DNA of 64,000 nt. Source: CAYRUD01 sp964427425. GTDB taxonomy: Bacteria; Chlamydiota; Chlamydiia; Chlamydiales; FEN-1388. A program made the position numbers and the translations under genes. Of this stretch, positions 19,137 to 27,786 are shown piece after piece. The stretch covers positions 291,087 through 355,086 of the forward strand of contig CAYRUD010000001.1 in NCBI GenBank assembly GCA_964427425.1, read 5' to 3'. The stretch's first letter is position 1; each line of letters begins with the position of its first letter. Under the pieces are notes generated by a model. That model searched no databases, had not been told where the DNA came from, and saw only the letters and a program-made list of their open reading frames with translations.

Positions 19137-20048
19137 ATGTTAGATATTGGATCGCTTCAAGTTCAGGAACATGTTTTACTCTCCACTTTGTCTACTTTTG
19201 GAATAGGGGGGCCTGCTGATTATTTTTGTGAAGTAGATACTCCACAAGCACTGAAAGAGGCGATTACATTCTCTAAAGAAAGCCAAATTCCATATCTAGT
19301 TATTGGCAAAGGTTCTAATTGCCTTTTTGATGATTTAGGCTTCAGAGGTCTTGTCATACGAATGAAGATTGAGTCTTTTCATTCTAACGGGATGGGATTG
19401 TATGAGGTTGGCGCAGGGTATAGCTTTGCCCAATTGGGAAGAGTAACTGCCCAAGATGGGTATCAAGGGCTTGAGTTTGCGGCAGGAATCCCAGCGACAG
19501 TTGGCGGAGCGGTCTATATGAACGCCGGAGCTTCTGGCTCTGAGACAAAAGATGCTCTGGTTTATGTAGACGCAGTCTTACCTGATGGGTCATCTCGAAG
19601 ATATATGAAAGGAGAGCTTTCTTTCAGTTATAGATACTCCTCATTCCAGAGTATGAAAGGGAGTATCATTGTAGGCGCATGCTTTCAGCTCCAAAAATCT
19701 GAAAAAGCAAAGCAAGCTCAAAAAGAAATTGTAGAGTATAGATTAAAGACCCAACCCTATAAAGATAAGTCCGCGGGATGTATTTTTAGAAATCCGTCTC
19801 CAATGGCTCCATCGGGCAAACTGATAGAATCCTCAGGGTTAAAAGGGCTGCAAGTAGGTGGCGCAGAAGTTTCAACAGTTCATGCGAATTTCATAGTCAA
19901 TCGTTGTGGCGCGACTTGTGAGGATGTAAAAGCCCTTATTAGGTCAATACAAGAGAAAGTGTATCAAGAGACTGGATACAGACTTGAAAGTGAAGTCCGA
20001 ATCATCGATCAATGGGGGAATACGGTTCACGGGCATACGGCTTATTAA
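19137..20048 (+). CDS. murB: UDP-N-acetylmuramate dehydrogenase
   Basis: FAD enzyme that reduces UDP-GlcNAc-enolpyruvate to UDP-MurNAc for peptidoglycan precursors. FAD-binding blocks are seen: LVIGKGSNCLFDD, GLEFAAGIPATVGGAVYMNAGA and FSYRYSSFQ. The catalytic Ser region SAGCIFRNP and the C-terminal Glu in ESEVRIID are also present. An ORF opens 15 codons earlier at 19092. AGGAG seven bases before the ATG at 19137 marks the true start, giving 303 residues, normal for the family. It indicates that peptidoglycan precursor synthesis is retained. The PHP gene follows closely. Confidence 0.95.
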   Translation: MLDIGSLQVQEHVLLSTLSTFGIGGPADYFCEVDTPQALKEAITFSKESQIPYLVIGKGSNCLFDDLGFRGLVIRMKIESFHSNGMGLYEVGAGYSFAQLGRVTAQDGYQGLEFAAGIPATVGGAVYMNAGASGSETKDALVYVDAVLPDGSSRRYMKGELSFSYRYSSFQSMKGSIIVGACFQLQKSEKAKQAQKEIVEYRLKTQPYKDKSAGCIFRNPSPMAPSGKLIESSGLKGLQVGGAEVSTVHANFIVNRCGATCEDVKALIRSIQEKVYQETGYRLESEVRIIDQWGNTVHGHTAY

Positions 20049-20089
20049 ATCTCAGCTTCAATACATATCATGAAGGAAGGAGCGCTCGT

Positions 20090-20947
20090 TTGATACATAT
20101 CACGCAAGATCCAAGTGGGTTCGACCTTCATTGTCATAGCTCCTTTTCTGATGGGAGTATGACTCCGAAAGAGCTCGTAGAGCATGCGTACTCAATTGGT
20201 TTGAAGGGGATAGCGATCACAGATCATGACACAGTAGGTGCCTATGATGAAGCGCTCTCACACGCTTCTATGATTGGAATTACTCTTATTCCAGGGATCG
20301 AGATATCCACTGAATTTCAAGGCGAGAGCATTCATGTTCTCGGTTATTCCTATGATCCTAGCTCAGAGATTATTCTTAATGCTTGTAAGCTTCATTTCGC
20401 TCGACGAGAAGAGAGGAATCGAGCGATAGTGGATGCTCTGAATCGGCGTGGGTTTTCGATGACATATGAGGAAGTAGTATTAGCTTCGCCAGAAGCTAAA
20501 ACATATGGTCGTCCACATATCGCAAAAGTAATGGTTCAAAAAGGATATGTAGAAACGGTGCAACAAGCTTTCAAACAGTACTTAGGAAGCTCAAAACCTT
20601 GTTATTTTGCTGGGCAAAAATGGTCGACTCAAGAGGCTATTGATATCATTCATAAAGCGAACGGATATGCTTTTCTAGCTCATCCTCACCTTATCTCTAG
20701 GTATCAAAGAGTAAAAGATCTTCTTTGTCTTCCATTTGATGGACTTGAAGGTTATTATTCTCGTTTTGAGCCCGAGGTAAACAACCGATTTCTTCGATTA
20801 GCTATGCATCGGAAACTTCTTGTCTCAGGAGGGTCTGATTTTCATGGCTCCGTAAAGCCAGATACCAAATTAGGGGCTTCACAAGCGCCTAAGGAAACGA
20901 TTGAAATTCTGCTTACTCGATTGCGTGAAAGGGCTCGCTCTTCGTGA
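20090..20947 (+). CDS. PHP-domain phosphoesterase (RNase AM / nucleoside bisphosphate phosphatase type)
   Basis: Metal-dependent phosphoesterase. Motifs are DLHCHSSFSDGS (first metal-binding His pair), ITDHDTV, GIEISTEFQGESIHVLGY, AHPHLISRY and a final GSDFHG, in the order typical of the TrpH/YciV group that trims 3',5'-bisphosphates or 5' RNA ends. The frame is open from 20012, overlapping murB. GGAAGGAG lies seven bases before the TTG at 20090, which removes the overlap and gives 285 residues starting just before the domain. It is very close to folC downstream (19 bases), probably one transcript. Confidence 0.85.
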   Translation: MIHITQDPSGFDLHCHSSFSDGSMTPKELVEHAYSIGLKGIAITDHDTVGAYDEALSHASMIGITLIPGIEISTEFQGESIHVLGYSYDPSSEIILNACKLHFARREERNRAIVDALNRRGFSMTYEEVVLASPEAKTYGRPHIAKVMVQKGYVETVQQAFKQYLGSSKPCYFAGQKWSTQEAIDIIHKANGYAFLAHPHLISRYQRVKDLLCLPFDGLEGYYSRFEPEVNNRFLRLAMHRKLLVSGGSDFHGSVKPDTKLGASQAPKETIEILLTRLRERARSS

Positions 20948-20966
20948 GGGGTATTTTTAGAAAGTG

Positions 20967-22301
20967 ATGAAAGCACCTTTTAGATTGCATGATGACTTAA
21001 TGACCTCTTATTCAGAGGCGCTTCAATGGCTTTTTCAACGAAGTAAAGGTCTTGGCGCTAAATATGATCTTGTTCGAATGGAAAAAGCTTCTGCCCTCTT
21101 AGGTTTTCCTGAAAGATCATTTCGGACTGTCCACGTGGGTGGGACAAATGGTAAGGGCTCCGTTACTACAAAGATTGCTCGAGCTCTCCAGTCTGCTGGA
21201 TACAAAGTAGGGCTTTATACATCACCTCATATCCGCTCATGCACTGAGAGGATCCAGGTTTCAGGAAAAGCGATACTTCCAGAGCAGTTTCTTAGCCTCC
21301 TCCAGACGATCTGTAGCAAAGTCTCGGTCGAAGAGTTGGGGCTTACCTTTTTCGAGATTATGACGCTCATAGCTTTTTTAGCCTTTCAGCAAGAACAGGT
21401 TGATGTCGCTGTTATTGAGGTGGGATTAGGCGGGCGGCTTGACGCTACAAATATTATTCAGCCTTGCCTTTCGATTATTACTTCAATTGGCCTTGATCAT
21501 ACTGATCTCCTTGGGGATACGATTGAGAAAATTACTCTTGAGAAGGCGGGGATTATTAAGCCTTCTACTCCAATCGTTATTGGCCCTCAAGTAAATATAA
21601 AGATCATCTCATCTATAGCTGCTATGAGAGATGCTTCTCTTCATCATGTGGAAAATGTTTTTGAAAGTTTTGATGATGAGAATAGCGAGATCGCATATAA
21701 GAGTTTACTTATCTTACGAGCATTGTTTCCTCGTTTAGATGAGCGCTCTATTACGTATGGAATAAGCCAGAGGCCTCCTTGTCGATGCGAAAAGGTTCCT
21801 TCTGACTTGGTTTCTGAGGCGCTTAATAGGGGTCAGGGGATTGCTTCTCCTCTCGTGTATATGGATGTAGCTCATAATCCAGATGGGATAAAGAGGCTTT
21901 TAAAAACTCTCGAAAAAGAGAATGGAGAGTCTTCACGATATCTCTTTATCGTAGGAGCATCTAAGGAAAAAGATCTCGATGAGATGCTTCATTTGCTCCT
22001 TCCTAAATCTCAGTTACTTATCGCGACTCAAGCGCAGAACTCTCAAAGAGCTTTCTTACCAGAACAGATTGTTGAGAGAGCAAGAGATGCAGGTTTTTCT
22101 CAAGAGCTTGTGGTCTCATGTGCCTCAGTGCGTGAATCTATAGACGTGGGTCTTTCTAACGCTTTTGATTCAAAATGTCCTTTAGTCATTACAGGGTCAT
22201 TTTTCATTATGGGCGAAGCTAGAAAGGCTTTTGGATATCAAGAGTTTGAAGATCCAATAGTAGTGAATGAAGCCTCAATTAAGCCTCGCCATAAAGCTTA
22301 A
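20967..22301 (+). CDS. folC: Folylpolyglutamate / dihydrofolate synthase
   Basis: Mur-ligase-family enzyme that adds glutamate to folates, or makes dihydrofolate. The P-loop is GTNGKGSVT in VHVGGTNGKGSVTTKIARAL. Then come GLYTSPHIRSCTERIQV, VIEVGLGGRLDATN, the SIGLDHTDLLGDTIEKIT block and, late, YMDVAHNPDGIKRLL. Length (444) fits FolC. A GTG one codon upstream is also possible; no good ribosome-binding site was found, consistent with translation coupled to the PHP gene before it. The enzyme is probably bifunctional, but sequence alone does not decide. Confidence 0.93.
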   Translation: MKAPFRLHDDLMTSYSEALQWLFQRSKGLGAKYDLVRMEKASALLGFPERSFRTVHVGGTNGKGSVTTKIARALQSAGYKVGLYTSPHIRSCTERIQVSGKAILPEQFLSLLQTICSKVSVEELGLTFFEIMTLIAFLAFQQEQVDVAVIEVGLGGRLDATNIIQPCLSIITSIGLDHTDLLGDTIEKITLEKAGIIKPSTPIVIGPQVNIKIISSIAAMRDASLHHVENVFESFDDENSEIAYKSLLILRALFPRLDERSITYGISQRPPCRCEKVPSDLVSEALNRGQGIASPLVYMDVAHNPDGIKRLLKTLEKENGESSRYLFIVGASKEKDLDEMLHLLLPKSQLLIATQAQNSQRAFLPEQIVERARDAGFSQELVVSCASVRESIDVGLSNAFDSKCPLVITGSFFIMGEARKAFGYQEFEDPIVVNEASIKPRHKA

Positions 22302-22325
22302 AGAAAAAAATGCCTCTTCTTCTTA

Positions 22326-22751
22326 TTATTGTCCTTTATCTTTAAGGGCAATGCTCTGTCTTCGCGGCTCGGTGATGACTTTTCCCCACGAGTAATTATG
22401 GGTAAATGAATCTCCGTCTCTTATTTCTTTCTGTGAAACATCTGCTAAGATCTTATTTACAAAGATAAGTTGTTTATTTTTCTCTGGACCACTTAGGAGA
22501 GTGATGATCGTCTTGTTTTCATAAGCTGCAACATGACACTCAACATTTCTGATTGTCACAATAGAGATATCAGAAGTCTCGATTACTGGGTGGGAGTGTG
22601 TGATGAGGCGTGACGCTTCCGGAGCGGGTGTGTTTTTCTTTGATGCGGTATATGTGAGGTTTTTGGCTGTAGGCTGACTCTTTGTCTCGCCATTTATTTG
22701 CGAAAAAGTGATGAGTAATCCAGAGACAATAAAAATAAATAATTTTGTCAT
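22326..22751 (-). CDS. Small exported protein of unknown function
   Basis: A 141-residue protein with an N-terminal signal peptide (TKLFIFIVSGLLITFSQINGE, likely cut near residue 21). The mature part is beta-rich, with VECHVAAYENKTIITLLSGPEKNKQL near the middle. No family is recognised. It is convergent with folC (25-base gap) and monocistronic. The signal peptide is seen; periplasmic or surface location is inferred. Confidence 0.6.
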   Translation of the reverse strand: MTKLFIFIVSGLLITFSQINGETKSQPTAKNLTYTASKKNTPAPEASRLITHSHPVIETSDISIVTIRNVECHVAAYENKTIITLLSGPEKNKQLIFVNKILADVSQKEIRDGDSFTHNYSWGKVITEPRRQSIALKDKGQ

Positions 22752-22988
22752 AAATCACCTCATTTAATAACAAATTATTATTCATATCTAGCCTCTCTAT
22801 TATACTCCTTTAATGGTTTATTTGTGTCTTTTAAATTAATTTTTTAAAAAAGCTGTGCTTCTGATAGATTTTCATTTATTCAAATTAGTATTCTTAGAAT
22901 ATACTGCGTGTCAGGGTGCTTCAGAGATGTGTTAGGTTTGAAGAAGCCCTCTATAATCATATTTATGATGGAGAGAGATAAGACGACA

Positions 22989-23354
22989 ATGCCTTTAATG
23001 AGCGATCTTCTTTCATGGTGTGTGTTTCTTATAGGCGCTTTTATTGTTCTCAATCTTTTGTGGGGAGCGATCAAAGCGAGTTTTAAATTGGTGTTTTACG
23101 CTGTTCTCATTCTTTTATTTATCGCTTTCTTAAAGCGGTATGATCTTCTCCCCCAAAAAGTAAATCAATGGATTGAGTCTCAAAAGCTTATTACTGAAAT
23201 TCGCGACCGTTTTCATGAAGAAGAGGGATCTGATCGCAAAAATCCTATGGGTCTACAGCTCTCTGGAGAAGATAAAGCTGAGGTGCCAATTTCTTATTCA
23301 TCCAAGAGTGGTTTGTCAAACTCCACTCAGGGCGATGAAGAAGAGCCTGAGTAA
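22989..23354 (+). CDS. Small membrane protein of unknown function
   Basis: About 121 residues: two hydrophobic segments (LLSWCVFLIGAFIVLNLLWG and FKLVFYAVLILLFIAFL) followed by a charged, Ser-rich cytosolic or periplasmic tail. The frame is open from 22908; the ATG at 22989 places the first membrane segment at the N-terminus and is preferred, although no good ribosome-binding site marks it. Its last 110 bases overlap the convergent mnmM gene. The tail coded by the overlap is low in complexity, so the 3' boundary is less secure than the membrane part. Confidence 0.55.
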   Translation: MPLMSDLLSWCVFLIGAFIVLNLLWGAIKASFKLVFYAVLILLFIAFLKRYDLLPQKVNQWIESQKLITEIRDRFHEEEGSDRKNPMGLQLSGEDKAEVPISYSSKSGLSNSTQGDEEEPE

Positions 23355-23886
23355 GCTCCTTATCAATACTTTCTTTTTCTTTTTGACCTTCGGGATGTCC
23401 TGGATAGCTAGTGATAGAAATAACACCTCCAGGCGCTATGAGGGTCATTGCCTTATCAATACTCTCAAGAGTTGTCTCTCTCATTGTTGTCTTTTCTTTC
23501 TCGCCAGAGCCTGGTCGGTATCCTAGGTTATAGACAATCAAAGAGATCTTTCTTTCTTCTTTTATAAAGGTCTTGATTCGGTCAACTTTCGAGTGGCACT
23601 CATTTACTAGGTGAATAGAGCTCATATCGAGCTCTCTTTCGAACCCCTCCTCAATAAGTTTTTTCTTCGTATTTATAAGTGCATGGGTGTCGACATCATA
23701 AGCTATAAGCCTAGAATCTTCATGAGGGAAAAGTAAATGCGATAGATATGTTGTGTCGTGGCCGTTTCCCATTGTGGCATCTATGACTATGTCGCCCTTC
23801 CTAATAAGTTGTCTCCAGAGGCTGTGAGCAAAATCAAGATGTGAGGTAAAGAGGGGGAACTGATGTCTTTTTCTGAGGTTTGTCAT
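23245..23886 (-). CDS. mnmM: tRNA 5-aminomethyl-2-thiouridine methyltransferase (MnmM/YtqB family)
   Basis: Class I SAM methyltransferase. The SAM motif is VIDATMGNGHDTTYLS near residues 34-49, with the family-specific YNLGYRPG, the METTLESI-like helix and SYPGHPEG. This combination marks the YtqB family, shown to make mnm5s2U at tRNA position 34 in organisms without the MnmC methylase domain. At 213 residues it is slightly longer than the usual 185-200. It is convergent with, and overlaps by 110 bases, the small membrane protein gene. It is probably a single-gene transcript. Confidence 0.87.
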   Translation of the reverse strand: MTNLRKRHQFPLFTSHLDFAHSLWRQLIRKGDIVIDATMGNGHDTTYLSHLLFPHEDSRLIAYDVDTHALINTKKKLIEEGFERELDMSSIHLVNECHSKVDRIKTFIKEERKISLIVYNLGYRPGSGEKEKTTMRETTLESIDKAMTLIAPGGVISITSYPGHPEGQKEKESIDKELTQALLHRPEWSLTNHSWMNKKLAPQLYLLQRAVDP

Positions 23887-24028
23887 TGGTGTCAGAGTAT
23901 GTCCTTTTTATCAACAGCTGCAGTTTTTGCTCTTTTCTGTTTCAATCAGTGAAGAGAAAATAATGGCTTAAACTTCCTGAAACAGAAGCGATTAGGCTGA
24001 AATAAGAGCGAGGCATGATTTTCTCATC

Positions 24029-24057
24029 TTGAGTGGATTTAGATAAACTGCTAATCT
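24029..24057 (+). promoter_or_regulatory. Sigma-70-type promoter of tRNA-Val(GAC)
   Basis: TTGAGT (-35) and TAATCT (-10) separated by exactly 17 bases, 22 bases before the tRNA 5' end. Both hexamers match the consensus in four of six positions. Confidence 0.5.
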
Positions 24058-24079
24058 ATTGGCCATAAATTCTTCATGT

Positions 24080-24153
24080 GGGGTATTAGCTCAGTTGGTT
24101 AGAGCGCCACGTTGACATCGTGGAGGTCAGCTGTTCGAGTCAGCTATATCCCA
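24080..24153 (+). tRNA. tRNA-Val (anticodon GAC)
   Basis: Full cloverleaf of 74 bases. The acceptor is GGGGTAT/ATATCCC (one G-U), D-arm GCTCAGTTGGTTAGAGC, anticodon stem CCACG/CGTGG with loop TTGACAT (anticodon at 24114-24116), T-loop TTCGAGT, and discriminator A. No CCA is encoded. Confidence 0.96.
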
Positions 24154-24167
24154 TACTCTTTATACTC

Positions 24168-25658
24168 ATGAATACTACCAATTATTGTTCTCATTCAGAT
24201 TCACTCTCTAATGCTTTATCTTCTCATGAAGAGCGACAGCGCAAAAGATCTCAGGCTGCCTCCTCGTTAGCTCTTCTTACATTGGCCTTATTCCGGATGT
24301 TTGAGACATTCTATGTCATTCACTCGGATCATGATGACGAAGGCTTTTGCTTGGCAGGACTAATTCCCAGAAAAGTTGGCGACGATTTTCTCCTTCCATT
24401 ACAGGAGATGTTTCGCTCGCTCGTTCGCGATGATTTAGCGTTTCGCCCCTTTTCAATGACCACAGCTGTTCTCTCGGGTTATGTTGAAGGTGAGGGAGTA
24501 CATATTGATTCGAATCTAGAAAATGTGCTGGAATCTTCTGAAGGCGGAGAGGTTCTCGAGCTTGTTGAGATTGGAAGTCGACAATTTTGCACTTTGAAAA
24601 GAGAGAAGGAGTATGTTGAAAGCTCTTCTTTCTTAAAGTGGAATGAATTGATTTCAGTCGAATGCGTTGAGCTTCCTTCAAATCATCGAAATAGGGGTGG
24701 TAAAAACTCACATTGCCTGATTGTCCGAGGTGTTATAGCTACCCACTCTAAAGAAGCGAGAAAAAAGAAGAAGTCTTTAGCGGATTGGTATAACTCCAAG
24801 GCTATTTTCAAAAAAATGAGTGATCGTGGCCTTTGGTCTATTATAGAAGATCGCCATACTATTGAAGATGTATTAGAAAGTGAAGAGGGGGTAAAGACTT
24901 TACTTTCTCATCGTGTTGCGTATGGCCCTGATCTGACAAAGAAGGTCTTATCTGTTCCGGCTCTGTTTCATGATTGTGTGAGTGTCTGGCAGCTTCCTTT
25001 TTCTCCATATTCAGCGTTTACAACACCGCTTCGAGCTTCTGCGATAGATATCTCGGTTCATATTTTTCGTGAGTGGACAGAGATTTTCAAGTGCGGTGTA
25101 AATACAGGCTTGAATAAGTGGCTTTTTTCATCCGTGCCCCTTGTGATGCAAGCAGCGCTTGCGTCTCAATCTTTCCTGTCGACTTTAACAACTCAAACCG
25201 CGCTCACATTTTATAAGAGATTGAGCCCGAAGGACGAGTTTCTCTCTTTTTTCCGTGAAGGTTATGAGAAATTCTTAAAGCACGAAATATTTTCGAAAGA
25301 GGCTTGGGATCCAGCTTCTCTTCAGGTTCGTGTCGTTGTTTCTCCGAAGGATTCATATTTACGAGCTCAATTCCAGACAAAGACTTCAGATGGAATCATT
25401 GAAGGTGTTAAGCGGATTCTGCTTACGAAGATGGATGGCTCAATCTTACTTGAGACCTCGTCACTCATGCGAAAAGGCGAGATTCTCTGTGTCTTCTCAG
25501 TAAGGAAAATGAATGGGCTTACTTCCATTGATATTCAGTCGTTTATGATGAAAATTCCATCGAGCTCACAGGAAAGAGATGAATTAGGAATCTCTTTGTG
25601 TGTGATTCCATGCCTCTCTGTTGAGAAGTGGAGCGCTCTTTCCTTATTTGAATCATGA
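24168..25658 (+). CDS. Unrecognised 496-residue protein
   Basis: No family recognised. The frame is open from inside tRNA-Val. The ATG at 24168, just past the tRNA, is the first start that does not require translating the tRNA, and gives MNTTNYCSHSD. The Ser-rich N-terminus (to about residue 30) precedes a mixed alpha/beta body with a hydrophobic patch near residues 330-350 (SSVPLVMQAALASQSFLSTL). A conserved-looking tail ends CVIPCLSVEKW. There is no signal peptide. It may be lineage-specific. It may be read with the tRNA promoter. Confidence 0.6.
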   Translation: MNTTNYCSHSDSLSNALSSHEERQRKRSQAASSLALLTLALFRMFETFYVIHSDHDDEGFCLAGLIPRKVGDDFLLPLQEMFRSLVRDDLAFRPFSMTTAVLSGYVEGEGVHIDSNLENVLESSEGGEVLELVEIGSRQFCTLKREKEYVESSSFLKWNELISVECVELPSNHRNRGGKNSHCLIVRGVIATHSKEARKKKKSLADWYNSKAIFKKMSDRGLWSIIEDRHTIEDVLESEEGVKTLLSHRVAYGPDLTKKVLSVPALFHDCVSVWQLPFSPYSAFTTPLRASAIDISVHIFREWTEIFKCGVNTGLNKWLFSSVPLVMQAALASQSFLSTLTTQTALTFYKRLSPKDEFLSFFREGYEKFLKHEIFSKEAWDPASLQVRVVVSPKDSYLRAQFQTKTSDGIIEGVKRILLTKMDGSILLETSSLMRKGEILCVFSVRKMNGLTSIDIQSFMMKIPSSSQERDELGISLCVIPCLSVEKWSALSLFES

Positions 25659-25930
25659 TCTCAATATAAGTATGGCTTCTTTCGTTTTTCTCTCTGAAAG
25701 ACGCTAACTTATAAGTCATAAATCATAAAATTTATCTCTCTTCGTTAAAAGATGTCAGGAACATGTTGCATCATCTTTGTTGACAACGTACAATGAATAA
25801 TCGTGTAATACATCTCATGTATCTTGATCGGCTAAGGGTATATAGAAGCTTCAGGAAGAAGCTTCCTCTTTTAAATAAAAGAGAGCCGTGATCAAGTCTA
25901 GTATTTACAGATGAGGAGAAGGAAAAACGC
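25659..25930 (+). promoter_or_regulatory. infC leader region with small hairpins
   Basis: No gene fits here. Near 25849-25880 the sequence can fold GAAGCTTCAGGAAGAAGCTTC and then CTTTTAAATAAAAG. A strong purine-rich ribosome-binding site (GAGGAGAAGGA) lies just before the TTG start of infC. A structured leader controlling the infC-rpmI-rplT block is known in other bacteria; here it is only suggested. Confidence 0.3.
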
Positions 25931-26569
25931 TTGAGAGTCAATTACGAGATTCGCGCACCAAAAGTCCGTGTTATTAGCGAGACAGGCGAACAATTAGGAA
26001 TCATGACGGTTCAAGAAGCTTTGTATATGGCCAAAGAGGCGGGCTTAGACCTTGTAGAGGTTGTTGCTACTTCTGTTCCGCCGGTATGCAAGATTATTGA
26101 TTATGGTAAATTTCGCTACGATCAAGCAAAGCGTGAAAAAGAAAGCAAAAAGTCACAGCATCAGATAAAAGTTAAAGAGGTTAAGCTCTCTCCTAATATT
26201 TCTGAGAACGATCTTCAAGTTAAGGTTCGACACGCTAAAGAATTTTTGGAGAAGGGAAACAAGGTTAAATTTACCTGTATGTTCAGAGGTCGTGAGATCA
26301 TGCACCCTGAAGTTGGCGATCGAATGATGACCGGAATTCTTCAGGAACTCGAGGAGATTTCCCTTGTCGAAGCTCAGCCAAAAATGATGGGTAAAATACT
26401 GTCAATGGTCTTGTCTCCGGCTCCTAATAAGAAGAAAAAAGCTCCTCCTTCTAATCCCGCTTCTTCAGCTCAAGGGACGCAAGTCGCTCAGCATATTCTA
26501 TCCTCTGCTCAACAAGCCTCTCAGGCAAGCGGCAGCGTGGCTATCAGCGATATTTCTTCAGCGCTCTAG
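25931..26569 (+). CDS. infC: Translation initiation factor IF-3
   Basis: Binds the 30S subunit and checks start-codon selection. The N-terminal domain is VNYEIRAPKVRVISETGEQLGIM and the linker is KREKESKKSQHQIKVKEVKLSP. The C-terminal domain includes VKFTCMFRGREIMHPEVG and AQPKMMGKIL. The start is TTG with a strong purine-rich site upstream. A rare start codon on infC is a well-known autoregulatory device (AUU in E. coli), so this is likely functional. After the normal end near residue 165 comes a 45-residue Ala/Ser/Gln-rich tail not present in most IF-3. Confidence 0.95.
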   Translation: MRVNYEIRAPKVRVISETGEQLGIMTVQEALYMAKEAGLDLVEVVATSVPPVCKIIDYGKFRYDQAKREKESKKSQHQIKVKEVKLSPNISENDLQVKVRHAKEFLEKGNKVKFTCMFRGREIMHPEVGDRMMTGILQELEEISLVEAQPKMMGKILSMVLSPAPNKKKKAPPSNPASSAQGTQVAQHILSSAQQASQASGSVAISDISSAL

Positions 26570-26921
26570 CTCGACAGTTCAAATAGTTTCTTTGCGCATG
26601 AAAGACTTTTCATCTTTCGTGCGCTGTTCCCCTTGCTCTATACAACTTAACATGCTATGATCTGGCCGATCTCATTTTTGCGCATTGAAAAGTTGGCCAA
26701 ATGGAGATCTTCCATGGCCCCTCTACTTTCTTTCAGTGAAAAGAGAACGAGAGAATTTACTGATAGCTCTTCAGTTATCTTTCTTTGAAAAGTGAGAATA
26801 ACTGAATAGACTGCATCAAATATATCGCACCTAAAAGCGATTTTATCCTTACTGCTTTTCAATGAATTATTCCATGTGAGGTAGTAAGTGACGTCGATTA
26901 TGTGGATAGGAGATACGTGTC
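26570..26921 (+). promoter_or_regulatory. Gene-free 352-base spacer between infC and rpmI with possible structured leader
   Basis: infC-rpmI gaps are usually short, yet this one is 352 bases with no credible gene. A 12-base hairpin with one G-U pair (GCGCATGAAAGA / TCTTTCGTGCGC, 26594-26624) follows infC and could end or attenuate its transcript. Further on, GATCTC (26668 area) can pair with GAGATC (26703 area), with GGCC pairs around it, a layout that could form a nested or pseudoknotted leader. A role in ribosomal-protein autoregulation is inference. Confidence 0.3.
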
Positions 26922-27116
26922 GTGCCTAAGATGAAGACCGTAAAGGCAATTAAAGCCAAGTTTAGAGTGACTGGAACAGGGAAGTTAAAACGTCATCGCC
27001 CTGGAAAGCGTCACCATGCGGCGCAGAAGAGTCCAAAACGGAAGCGCCAGCTTGCTAAAGCAGCATATGTTGATCACACCTATGCTCCGCGATATACTCG
27101 CATGATGGGCGTTTAA
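26922..27116 (+). CDS. rpmI: Large ribosomal subunit protein bL35
   Basis: A 64-residue very basic protein, PKMKTVKAIKAKFRVTGTGKLKRH followed by RHHAAQKSPKRKRQL, matching bL35 end to end. The start is GTG directly before CCTAAG (Pro-Lys), the normal bL35 opening. It is separated by 44 bases from rplT; the two are co-transcribed in nearly all bacteria. Confidence 0.97.
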   Translation: MPKMKTVKAIKAKFRVTGTGKLKRHRPGKRHHAAQKSPKRKRQLAKAAYVDHTYAPRYTRMMGV

Positions 27117-27160
27117 GTGTGATTGTGAACACACATATTTATGTAAGGAGTTAACAAACG

Positions 27161-27523
27161 ATGGTTAGAGCGACAAACGCTGTTGCATCCCATCGTCGCA
27201 GAAAGCGGTTGATGAGACTTGCGAAAGGTTTTTGGGGAGACCGAAAAAACCACATTCGATTGAGTACAGAAGCTGTTATTCGTGCGATGTCGAATAATTA
27301 CCGCCACCGAAAGCTTAAAAAGCGCGATTTTCGAAGCCTTTGGATTACTCGTCTCGGTGTTGCGGCTAAAATGCATGGAATTTCATACAGCAAACTAATT
27401 TTTGGTTTGAAGAAAGCCGGTAGCGTTCTCAATAGAAAAATGTTGTCCGAAATGGCTATTCGTGACCCAAAAGGGTTTGCGTCAGTTGTTGAGCAAGTAA
27501 AGAAACATTTAGTTGCTGCGTAA
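27161..27523 (+). CDS. rplT: Large ribosomal subunit protein bL20
   Basis: A 120-residue ribosomal protein that binds 23S rRNA early in 50S assembly and in several bacteria represses its own operon. The sequence MVRATNAVASHRRRKRLMRLAKGFWGDRKN and the C-terminal block ITRLGVAAKMHGISYSKLIFGLKKA are typical. AAGGAG lies before the ATG. It is followed by a strong terminator. Confidence 0.97.
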   Translation: MVRATNAVASHRRRKRLMRLAKGFWGDRKNHIRLSTEAVIRAMSNNYRHRKLKKRDFRSLWITRLGVAAKMHGISYSKLIFGLKKAGSVLNRKMLSEMAIRDPKGFASVVEQVKKHLVAA

Positions 27524-27560
27524 TACGACAACGTTTCACTTGAGAGTGAAGAAATAAGTT

Positions 27561-27605
27561 ATACCCGATCTCTTCTCAAAAGAAGGATCGGGTATTTTTA
27601 TTTTT
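27561..27605 (+). terminator. Rho-independent terminator after rplT
   Basis: ATACCCGATC ... GATCGGGTAT arms, extended by CTTCT/AGAAG with a one-base bulge, are followed by TTTTTATTTTT. It ends the infC-rpmI-rplT unit before pheS. Confidence 0.92.
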
Positions 27606-27786
27606 AGGGGGGGGATTCTTGGTGAAAATAGAACCTTCTTTCAATATGGTGCTGCCAAGAATCGCTCGCTTTGATAGGCTCTTTATGAAGAGGGCTGAAG
27701 GACTTATTAAGTTAACTGGAATGAAAGCCTTCTAATTCCTTATAGCCCAAGCTTCTCAATAGACTAATGTTCAATCGGACGACGAA

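Noticed and set aside
23245..23526. Plus-strand frame inside mnmM
   Set aside because: Shadow of MnmM, which has family motifs throughout.
24168..25658. Start of the 496-residue gene inside tRNA-Val (24120)
   Set aside because: That start lies within a mature tRNA; the ATG at 24168 is the first compatible one.
26647..26862. Minus-strand 71-residue frame in the infC-rpmI spacer
   Set aside because: No ribosome-binding site, no hydrophobic or conserved motif; lies within the likely leader region.
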